A stretch of 64,000 nt of DNA, from assembly GCF_035083965.1 (NCBI RefSeq), contig NC_089722.1:41863697-41927696 (forward strand), given 5' to 3'. Origin of the DNA: Branchiostoma lanceolatum (lineage: Eukaryota; Chordata; Leptocardii; Amphioxiformes; Branchiostomatidae). The position numbers and the translations under genes were made by a program. Shown here piece by piece: positions 24,601 to 36,600 of the stretch (position 1 is the stretch's first letter; each line of letters begins with the position of its first letter). Below the pieces are notes generated by a model. That model ran no database searches. It was not told the origin of the DNA and was given only the letters and a program-made list of their open reading frames with translations.

Positions 24601-27600
24601 ATTACAGTCACCAGCTGCTCAATCTCAAAGCAGATGTTGAGAGTTCTACGAAAGGTTCAGTTAGTCTTGAAAAATACAACGTTAATAAAATGTTGCACTG
24701 GTGTCCATGAATGAATAGATCAAAACTTGACTTGCTGCATTTCCGAAGAAAATATATCCCATTTCAGAAGACAATGTATTTGCTAATAGGGTATACGTAC
24801 TCAAACCATGTCTTTGAGGAGAGGCATTAAGGTTAGATGTACTAAAAAAAACAGTTACTGTACTGTAAATCACTTTTGATATTATAGCGGCAGGAAAATA
24901 TTGCAGTTGGTGGAAAATGGAGTTCATGTGTATATGACTTGTACAATTTAGGTCACGGCACTTAATTTTAACAGAGGGAACAAACATTACTGTCTCAAAT
25001 ATTAGTGATCAAATGTTTGTGATGATGAAATTGTAGGTTTTGACTTAAAGTGACCGTTAAATCTGCTAAAATTAAGTTAAAGTTAACAAATCGAGAATTT
25101 CAGTCCTTAGCTAGTGTAGTTAGTTTCGCTGACATTTTCCTTTTAATTAGTATCTCATCTTGTGTGCTCAAAATTTTTTATGTTCACCTATATATCTATA
25201 AGATATTAGGTCACATTAACTTAAGGTATTCAAATGTATACCAGTGTAGGTATTCTCACAAATGAGTTTCCAGCCATGAACGTAAGGGCTCAAAATAGTT
25301 GGTACATGTGCACCTGTGTGCATCCAAAATTGGTGCGCCTATAGATATTTTTGTACTCTATAGGGAAACAGTTCTCTTGTACACTTAAGCATACAGAATA
25401 TTCTTGAAATGTAAGAATCATAAAAAGCAACATAACCATTTGTTGTACTTTGTACTTTATTGCTTGGTTGAAATTTGAAATCTGGATATAATTACAGATT
25501 GAAGTTCTTAAGAGAGGCAGTAGCGTCAAACTTAATGTTTTGCTGATATTCAACTTTACTCTATGTGGTGCACCCAAAAATCTTTCTGTGCACCTAATGT
25601 TTGGGTTGGGCGCACCTAGTTTTTTGGTTGGGGGCACCTAGTTTTTAGGTTGGGTGCACCTAGTTTTTGGGTTGGGCCCACCTAGTTTTTGGGTTGGGTG
25701 CACCTATTTCCAAAAAAAGAATTTCAAGCCATGTACGTCATTTGTGTCCCTGAGTTTAACTCTTCAACATCACATCCTGGAAGGTACCGGCACATCCTTA
25801 CATTAACAGGATATAAGTTTTAATTGCAACAAAAATTTCAATGCTGCAGACGTAATTGCTTGTCAGCTGTAGGCTGTTACATGCATAGGTGTGATGCTTG
25901 AGGCTCTCATACATACACGGGGCTGATGACTTGACACCCCATCAAAAGGACTTATTTCCTTGTGTTAATGAGCTGTCAAATTCATATGATGTGGTTTGTT
26001 AATTCATAAGTCCTATAGGGTTCTCCTTCAAATAGGTAGATATTCTTAACTGTCTCTTCTTGTGGGACAAGCCAATTTCCTAGTTGCCATGGCAACGTGA
26101 CGTCTGCTACACCCACACACCAGGTATGATCTAGGCCATTCTCCAAGCAGATGTTGGGAGCCTGTCATACAAAACATGTAGCTCTCCATCCATAGCCTGG
26201 GTACCATCGGATTACTACTGGGGCTCCTACACTCACTACCCTCAAAAATCCATGTAGCAAGTGTAGGGGCCCCGGTATTGATCGGATGGCACCCAGGCTA
26301 CCCATGGGTACCTAAATTATGCCAACTTGTTACCTTACATTTCCAAAGTCTCCTCACTGTGGAAGGTCCAAGACCCCCTTTCACACCCTCCCCCAGATTG
26401 GTCCCTACCTTGTGATTACCATTATAATAAAGTGAAGTCCTGGCCATGGTTAAAACCTTGCACTGAATAATCATTATTTTTCCCTCTCGTAGAATTTGTC
26501 AATTCCTCATTTGAGGTGAAGTGAGATGCTAAATCTTCAGTTATTACAATGCAGCTTCGCTACGGCTTGCTTTTGTTTTCAGCCAAGTACTACGCCGGGT
26601 CCCCCTTGCTCTTTTCGATAAGTGTTTTGCATGCAGAGGTTTGACGCTTGAGCTGTGATCGATTCCCACTCTATTTAATCAAAACTTTAACAACTGTGTT
26701 GAAGAAAAACATGGAGTCCGAGGCAAATGTTAAGATTTCAAATCCACTATCTTTAATGATTCACAAGTGCAAAGTTAGCATCCTCAGATATAGTGCTCAG
26801 TATACAAGAAAAATATCTAGCAATATCACGTTTTGTACTATACAATGCATATCTGATAAGAAAACTGTACACTATCCCAGCACAACATCTAGTATTAGGT
26901 AATACACTTTTTTACAGCCTTTCTATTCTTTACTTAGAGTACAGTTAGACCTCATTTTCTATAATTGTTAGCGGCAGAATAAAATCATGATATTCAAAAC
27001 GTACCTGTCATAGTGCTCATGGTACTGATCTACCATTTTACTCCCACACAAAGGTTTTTTCTGTCCTGTAGAAAGGTTCTGGAACAGTCTTCAAGCAGTT
27101 CAGTCTATTTCCACAATTGTTGGTGGGATTTTTACTGTGCCACAGGGGGGCATTTTGGGGCTTGGCATCCTTTTATAACTATGGATTTTACGGTCACGGT
27201 TTCCCACTGAAGGCTGTTCGTCTGGAGCCTGGAGACTCGGTGTGTTTTGTACATCTCCTTGTGCAGAACCTTCCTGTAGATTTGGGGCATCTCCTGTTCC
27301 AGCTTGGTCTTCCTGTGGTTTCACACGGTTTCCCACTGCAGGCTCTTTGTCTGGAGCCGGGAGACTCGGTGTGTTTTGTCCCTCTCCAGGTTGTTCGTTT
27401 GCAGCTGGGAGACTTGGCGCGGTTTGTCCTTCTCCATGTGCAGGACCTTCCTGTAGATTTGGGGCATCTCCTGTTCCAGCGTGGTCTACCTGTGGGTTGA
27501 CACAGTTTCCCCGTATCGCGGTGACGAGTGTCTGATGGAGGCCTGTCAGTTTTTGCCAGATTGCATTTCTTAACTCCGGAGTGCGGATGAGTGTTGCCAT

Positions 27601-30600
27601 TGGGTTAATGAGTGAGTTCAGGCACATCCCCCCAAATATTCCGTTCTTAGGGCAAATACCTGGGAGACTTCTACAAAGTGCAAAGAACAGGAGTGGTAAC
27701 AACCAGAAGACAAAACACACTACTACATGAATCATCACAGTCCTGGCCTTGTACACCTTTTGTTCATATTTCCTCTGTGCCTCCTCTTGTGCAGCATTGG
27801 CTGGCTGATGACCCCCCTGCCCCAGGGGGACCCCTGCCTGTTCAAGCCTTCTCTTTTCTTGTTGTCTGATTGCTACATACACACTTATATTTGTGAACAT
27901 CATGACTATGCACATCAATAACAGTAAGGATGCACCAATGATGACAAATTCCAGGGGGTACCATGAAATGCAGATACCAGTGGTTAGGGTCTGCATATGG
28001 AGACAGTTCCAGCCCATACTGGGTGAGAAGGCAAGCAAGGAGCAAGCAATGCTTGAAACAGTCATAGCTACAACTGCACGCAGTTTGGCACTGTGAGCAT
28101 GAATGTGGAAGTATATAGGATGCTTTACAGCAACATAGAAGTTAACAGACAATAGAGATAGAGCTGATGCTGAACTCATCTGAGAAAATATGATCAAGTT
28201 GAAAAACGTAATTAGAAAATCATACATTACACTATGTCCGCCATGGCCTACTGTGCGATACAGAAGTCCAATGCCTGCGAAAACATCAGGGAGAGCCAGA
28301 TTTGCCAGGTAGAAGTAGATGGGTTTGTGGAGTTCTCTTGCTCCGATGATTCCCAAGAGCACAACAGCATTACTGATGATGATAAGACCCGTCAGCCAAA
28401 AGAAAATGTCAGTCCCTGTTCCAAAACTCACATCATGCATGGAACAGGCTTTGTTGGCTTCTGCGATGGATGCAGTGTTGTTCCGTAGATGCCACTTGAA
28501 GCAGTCCACCAACTTTGCAAACTCAGGAGCAGATGTCTCCTCGGTGAGCGTCCATGGGTCGGAGCTGTTGTTGAACATGGTGGAGCTGATTCTGGTCGTC
28601 TACAGTCTGAGGCAGGTTGTGCGATTCTTGGCGACGAACGACTCTGATGCGGTTTGCGGCTGGGTAGAAGGCAATAGCGATGATGCGGCTGCACCTGATC
28701 GCAATGGGTTTGATTTTGTTTGAGACCGCAGCACGTCACGACGGCGGTCGCTCAGTGAGACTGACGAAATGTACGTGGGCTGTTACCACAGGCAACACAG
28801 CATGTTCATTTTTCAGATATAATATTCCTGCAATGTTGAAAATGTTTCAATTCTTCTCCCATGATGAGTTGATACCTATGATATCACTGCAAACTGAATT
28901 ACCTTGGCTGTTACTATGGGCAACCAGCAAACAGTAGTCGCTTGCATTGTTGTGTCCGGTGGAAGAAATTCAAAGGCTCCAAGTAAAGTAATTACTTGAG
29001 CAGCATTATGTATATTCAGAACTTTGATACCTGAGGCTCTCACATATGACCGATGGCTTAACATCCTCTCAAAAGGATTGTTTCCTTGATGTGTTGATAA
29101 GCTATCAAATCATCATACAAGGGGTGCGTGTACTTTATTCGGGGTTTTGCCCAGAAATTTGCTCGAGAAAATATTTTTTTCAAAGTTTATATGTGAACTA
29201 CTTTTCGAGTCCTTAGGGTCTCTCTTTCCAATTGGCGGATACCTTGGACTGTCCGATCTAGTTTGAACAAAGTTTCATCTGATGACATATTACGGAATTT
29301 TATTCATTTTGCTTCATACTGTTGCCATGGCAACATAAGATTTGCTAATCCAACACACCAACTATTGTTTAGCACATGAAACCCTCTTAATCTAATTAAA
29401 TTAGTTTGTCTCTCTTTTTTCCTATTGGACTATCTAGAATTGTCTTCACTTTATTTGCATATTTCATGAATTTATAGTTCGTGATTTAAACCTGCTTATC
29501 GACAAATCTTGCTCAGTGTCACTGATGAAAAGTAGTGGACGCTACTTGAAACGTCTGACCGTTTCCAAAATCATATCCGGTTGCTTGTTGTGACTGTGTA
29601 ACTGTCATTTGACGTATCTTATTGCTTCAATATCTAACCTTTATCAACATATCAGTTTTTCCCTGGTATACAACAAATACTCCCTTATTGCCAGCCTTCT
29701 TGACAGGTTGTATGGAAGGAATCTGAAGGATCATTGAAATTGCAAGCAATTAATGTACTGCAGGGTGTCTTACATTAGTATGCTGCTTTCAAAGGGTGAT
29801 TCAGGCAGCAGATATTTTGGGATTGAACGCCGAACCGTCTTTCAAGGATGTCCCTGAAACAGGGATATCCATGAAAGACCCCTTGGCAGAGGTTACTGTC
29901 GTACATCTCACGTGTACATTGTAGGTGTATGCCATTGTTACTGCACAGCATCACCAGTTGGACAAAACTTAGGGAAGCCAACATTTCCTTTCAGCAAATG
30001 CAAATTGTTTCCCTCTTTTCCCAGTCTTGAAAAGTCTTGACATTTGGTTTTGTATTGAATAACCCCTTGTATATACAACGAAGTGATTTTCTTTCACCAA
30101 CGTTTCGGGGACTATCTGGGGGAATACTAAAAACAGGTAATCAAACGTTGGTTGAATATTAACACTTGGTTGTGTACAAAGAGTCTCTTTATTTAGTGAC
30201 TTACCAACGGTTACCTGATGAAACTATTCACCAATGGTTTTGTATTGTATGAATAACGGCGATTTATGATATCATGAATATGGGATATATGATTGATAAA
30301 ACGCTTTTTCTAAATTTTTCGCTGCACAAAAGTGCACATGCATCTAGTATTTTGAGCCCTGAATCAAATACAGTATAATCCGCTTATTTGCATAACCGAT
30401 TTGTCAGTGTATTTTATGCAATAATAAGGAGTAGTCCATAAACCCTAGGGGACAAAATGAGCGGCACTGAGGGGGTTAGGTGGGTTGTAGTGGTTACCAG
30501 GATGAGACTTGAAGGAAACACACACACTTTGTGTAAAATTTACTCATTCCCAGGTTATACAAGATGTAACATTATGATATTGAATTCATAAGCATATCAT

Positions 30601-33600
30601 CAGTTTATTTACACATGTTGAGTGCATTAAATTAAGGATGGCAAACTTAGCGAAAAATTGGCAATTCCATTCTTCTGTGTCTTGGTTTCCCTCCCCACTG
30701 TTTTTCAGCCGCTGGGTTTATATCTGGGTTTATGGACATGGACGGGAGTCACACACTCCCAGTTTCCCCAATTACAACTTACAAGGTTCATCTGGCAGGA
30801 CTTACTAAAACAAACAACAGGATTCTGACACCACAGGGGGAATCTAGCTGGCAGCTCCTTGTGTTTCCATGGGCGGGGAAATTGGTCATGGATATTAGAT
30901 ATGTTTCCATTGGGTTTCTCATGACTTTCCTTCAGTAACACATTGGAAACATAGGAGAAACACATTCCAGTATGCCTCCACTGCACGACAGAGGTCCGTG
31001 TGTTAAGTAAAATTTAGTTTAAAAATGTCAAATCGAGAAAATACCGTATATCAATGACACGACTTTCCTCACTTCACTCAGGTGTAAATGAGTACCTAGC
31101 TCATCTAGGGTTAGGGATGTCCCTCGGATAGGACGTAAAATGGAGGTCCCGTGTTTGGGGAGAGCCACACCCTGCGCACGTTAAAGAACCCACCACACCT
31201 TTCGAAAAAGAGTAGGGGCATGCCCCGATCTGCGATGGTCCAAAAACCTACAGTCGGCCTCACATGGGTTCGCCCTTAGTAATAGCCTCCGGCTAGTTGG
31301 GCAACCCTGGCATGTACATGCTGAACCAATCAATGAATGAATAAATCAATGACGTTTTCTGGTAATAAAACATGGTTTCCCTCCCGCTGTTTTTCAGCCG
31401 CTGGGTTCATGGACGGCAGCGTGCGCGTGCTGGATGCTCTGACGTTGGACGATGAGGTCAGCGAGCCGTTCCGGTACGCTCGAGACTCCGTCACACACTG
31501 CTGCTTCTCCCACGACTCCAACTTCCTGGCCACGGCGGTAAGACAAACTCTTCTTGGTTTAAAAGTTTTCGACCAGGCTTGGACCCAGGTTATTAGCTAG
31601 CAGGGCGTCAACGCGTCTTATGGACGCCCTATACTAAGAGGTTAGATGCCCTCTTTTGCAGGGGACACCCAGAGGACACCCTGATTCCCTGCATGGAAAT
31701 ACATAGTATTACACAATGTATATTATGTGTTCCCCAAACACACACACTGTGACTGTTGTTTGTTCCTCATACCAGACTTTGGGACAGCATGAAAATTGAT
31801 TGACATGCAACTTAGCTTCCAATTATTAATCCATAGAGAAGTCTGCCCCCCCCCCCCTCCAATTTTTGGACGCGCTGTCTGTAAATCCTAGCTAAAAGCC
31901 TGCTTGGACCTATAGTCACAGGTATAGTATTTGTGCATTGAGTATGGGCGCTGGCAGCCAGGTTCGATTCCCGGGAGCCAGGATTTGGATTTGGATTTAT
32001 TGGAATTGCAACAGTGCAATACACGTGGGACACAGGCAGCTATTGCTGATGTTGTGACCCCCACACATAATGTACCCGATTTTTACACTTAATGGGTGGA
32101 GTGGGGAAAATTGTGTTAAGTGCCTTTTTTCCCAAAGGCACAAGATCGGTGGCAGCAGGAGTCATTTGAACCCGGAACCCCTTGGTTCTGAGTCAAAAAT
32201 CCTGCCGTTACGCCACACGACCCCACAGGAGACCGTACTGCTCGCTTTGTGCGTTCCATTGGTTCCAGGCACTGTGAGTAAAGTGTGGCACAGGGATATT
32301 GAACTAATCTAAAATTAGAATCTAAAAAAGAAAAGGGGGAGTATAGTTTCTGTACAATAACAGTGGGGTTCAAGCGTCACTTACTGACCAGTCTAACTAG
32401 TCCGTACCTTTGGCTTTGTGGTAGGTGCATTTGGTTTGTGCGCTGGTTTGTCAATTTTGATTTCAATGTTCTGTGAATCTGATTCTGTGCTGTCTTACCC
32501 CAGGGCGGAGACTTCTTATTAGTTAGTCAAGTTTTGGACAAGAACTGTATAAGGGCGGCCGGGCCGGGCCCGGCCACTTAAATTGTAGAGACCTCAGTAC
32601 CTACGATTCTTCAAAATGCATTCGGGGTTCGAGTGAGTGAGTGAGTTTCAAAGTGGTGGAATACAGGATTTATGTAACCCGGCGGATTAGTGTTAATGGA
32701 GGTTACAAACTAAGTATTATTCTCAATTTCAATCTTAAGTATGTTCTATGCATCTGATTATCTCCATGAAAAATGGAGATATTGTTTTGGGTGTGTCTGT
32801 CTGTGTGTGTGTATGTGTGTATGTTTGTGTTTCCGCACCACTCCACTAGTCCAGTCAGCATAACTCAAGAACCTCTTGATGGATTACAATGATATTTGGT
32901 ATGTGGGCGGGTGTTGTAAAGCCGAAATTTAAGGTCAATTTTGGGCCACCTGGTATGTGACCTTGGTACTGCAGCAGAGCTTCAATTTTTCTGTACTGTT
33001 TTCCCCCAGGACGCAGACTTCACAGTGTCCGTGTTCCGGACGGGGAGGGGTCAGGAGGAGGAGGCCTGGGTCTACCTGGGTCGCCACCGTGCCCACTACA
33101 AACTCATCGAGTCCCTCATGTTCGGCATGGAACTGGACACCAACCAACCCAGGCTGCTCTCCCTGGGCAGGGACAGGGTCATGGTGAGTACACCCACGGG
33201 CACGGTTATACTGGGTTCACACAACAGGGACAGGGTCATGGTGAGTACATCCACGTGGGCTATGCTGGGTTCACACAACAGGGACAGGGTCATGGTGAGT
33301 ACACCCACGTGCATGGTTATACTGGGTTCACACAGTAGGGATAGGGTCATGGGGAGTATACCTACATGGGTTATACAATTTTGTCAGCCTGAGAGCAGTT
33401 TTGTTGGTTGCCATGTACGTAATCTGTAGTGTTGGCCATTGGACACAAACATTGAGTGTTATTAGTACTACTCTGTCACCCCAGGTCAAATACAACCTTG
33501 TGAATGGTACAGAATAGTACAGAAGGATGGTTTAGGTATAAACTTGGTTGTGCATGCACAAAGAAATTTTGTTATCCAAATATTTTCTTAAAGTCTCCCT

Positions 33601-36600
33601 ACTCTTTTCATAATTTCCTTTGAAGGTTGAGTACGACCTTGGGAACAGCGGGAAGGACGACCTTCGTCTGCTGAGCCAGGACCGCATCGAGCAGTCGGCG
33701 GTCCCGTCCTGCATGGCCTGGTACCCGCCCGTCACTAAGGAGAGCTTCATCGTGACCGCCAACAGTCAGTACAAGCTCAAGCTGTACAACACCACCACCA
33801 AGATGTGCCGCAAGACACTGCTCGGGCCCACCTACGGAGCTCCCGTGCAGAAGTGGGTTCCTTTTTTCTTTGTTTTACATAAGGCCACACCAATCTAATT
33901 TCTTGGTCAACGGATTTTTATTTTCCCCAAAAAAATTTTTTTGATTTTTTTTTTCTAAATTTTTTTTTTAAAATAAAAATTCCGTGAACCAAGAAATGAA
34001 ATTGGTGTGGCCTGTCTCCATGACCCGTCCCTCCGTCCCAGGACGGAAATTTACTCGCTGGGACAGAAAAAAAATTCAGCCGTCCTTCAAAAAAATTCGA
34101 ACTCGTTGTATTTTTGTAAGCTTAAACTGACAGATTTAACAAGGAAAATCAACAAAATATGGGTAATCCCAAACAATGAATGGGACAGAAAAATATCCAA
34201 AGCTAGAGACAGAACTGACATTAGGCCACACCAACCAAGATGTGCCGCAAGACACTGCTGGGGCCTACTTACGGAGCTCCTGTGCAGAAGTGGGTTTCTT
34301 TGTTTGTTTCACATGAGACCATGTGATTTGTCACACCTTACTTTTGCACATCTGACTGCAACGAATCTTTTTATATCAGGGTTTCAGTTCTCCCGACCAC
34401 CGGCTCACCCATCGAGTACCGACACCTGGCCTACATCACCACCGACAAGGTAGGCTTATGCTCTCCACATGACCTTGGCTTTGGTACATGACCTTGAACC
34501 TTGAACCCTGTCCCCCAGACCTCTGCCCTTTCCCCTCAGATCTGCAGACTTGATTTTGGCCTGACCCAATTTTCATAAAGATTTATTCCCTTTAGTAGCT
34601 ATTGAATTGATCTATCGATGTTAACCAAGCTGATCCACCAATATCAGTCACAGAGATCTGTCAATATTAGATAGGTTGATTTGTTGATATCAACCAGGTT
34701 GCTCTATCAATATTAACTAGGTCGGTTTGTTGATATTGACCAGATTGTTTGGTTCATTGACATCAACTAAGTTTGTTGATATCAACCAGGTTGGTTAGTT
34801 GATATTAACTAAGTTTGTTTATATCAACCAGGTTGATAAGTTGATATTAACTAAGTTTGTTTAATATATCAACCAGTTTGATTAGTTGATATCAACTAAG
34901 TTTGTTAATATTAACCAGGTCAGTTAGTTGTTATTGACTAAGTTTGTTAATATTTTTTACATTACCCAGGTCGGTCTGCACATCCTGCCTGCTGACGGGA
35001 ACCCCCACAAGGCCATGGCGCTGATTGCTCACCCGACGGGCGTGGCAAACCTGGCCTGTTCCTACGACGGGAAGTACGTTTTCACGGCTGGCGGTGAGGA
35101 CTGCACAGCGCACATGTGGAGCGTCAGCCTCAAGTAAGTACAGGGAGAGAACGAGGGAGGGAAAGAGAGAGGGAGGGAAAGAGGGAGGGAAGTACGTGTT
35201 CACGGCTGGCGGTGAGGACTGCACAGCGCACATGTGGAGCGTCAGCCTCAAGTAAGTGCAGGAAGGGAAAAGGGGAGGGGAAGAGGGAGGGAGGGAAAGA
35301 GGGAGGGAAGTACGTGTTCACGGCAGGCGGTGAGGACTGCACAGCGCACATGTGGAGCGTCAGCCTCAAGTAAGTGCAGGAAGGGAAAAGGGGAGGGAGG
35401 GAAAGAGAGAGGGAGGGAAAGAGGGAGGGAAGTACGTGTTCACGGCTGGCGGTGAGGACTGCACAGCGCACATGTGGAGCGTCAGCCTCAAGTAAGTGCA
35501 GGAAGGGAAAAGGGGAGGGAGGGAAAGAGAGAGGGAGGGAAAGAGGGAGGGAAGTACGTGTTCACGGCAGGCGGTGAGGACTGCACAGCGCACATGTGGA
35601 GCGTCAGCCTCAAGTAAGTGTTGGAAATAGAGAAAATATATTTTTATTAAATGGATTCATAAACATTCTAGACAGCCCAAACTTTTCTCTCTACATAAAT
35701 GGATAACAACCAGTCATCAGCAAATAATCTCAACTTTGAACCAAGGTGATGTGGCAAGTAGCTATTGTACAATAAGAAGAACAATGGCCCCAGGATTATT
35801 CCTTGTGGAACCCTCAATTCTACTCTGCAAATAGATGAATGAATGAATGAATGAATGAATGAATGAATGAATGAATGAATGAATGAATGAACAAATGGTT
35901 TGAATGAATGACTAAACAATTGGTTTGAATAAACAAGTGAGTGAGTGAGTGAGTGAGTGAGTGAGTGAGTGAGTGAGTGAGTGAGTGAGTGAGTGAGTGA
36001 GTGAGTGAGTGAGTGAGTGAGTGAGTAAATGAACGAAGGGAGAAACGAATGAACCAGGCAATGCTGAAACAGATGTCTGTTCCCCGCAGGTCTCTCGACG
36101 CGGCGTGCAGTCTCGGCGGGGAGAACCTGATCCCGTTCTACGGCCTGCTGGACGGCGGGCGCGAGGGCGAGTTCTTCCGCGAGCTCGAGGACTACTTCTA
36201 CTACGCACAGATCAGGAGGTAAGGACGCAGCGCCACCTAACAGTTCTAATCAGAGCTGCAGCTGTATATAAGGGAGGGCGGGAGTGAAAGAGGGAGGGTG
36301 CATTGTAAGCACCACTCGAGGACTACCTCTACCACGCACAGATCAGGAGGTAGGGATGCAGCGCCACCTAACAGTTCAAATCAGATCTGCAGCTGTATAT
36401 ATGGAGGGCGGGAGTGAAAGAGGGAGGGTGCATTGTAAGCACTACTCAAGGACTACTTCTACTACGCACAGATCAGGAGGTACCGACGCAGCGCCACCTA
36501 GCAGTTCTAGTGATAGCTGCAGCTAATAAAACTTGGTCACTTGTACATTTGGCTGTATCAATGCCAGCACGTCTACTTACTACTTCTACTACGCACAGAT

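Noticed and set aside
27117-27535. Plus-strand proline/cysteine-rich frames opposite the GPCR C-tail
   Set aside because: They are the antisense translation of the two tail repeats.
32140-32228. tRNA-Gln gene on the minus strand
   Set aside because: A and B boxes are present but the acceptor stem is broken and the sequence continues into a SINE body with a repeated tail.
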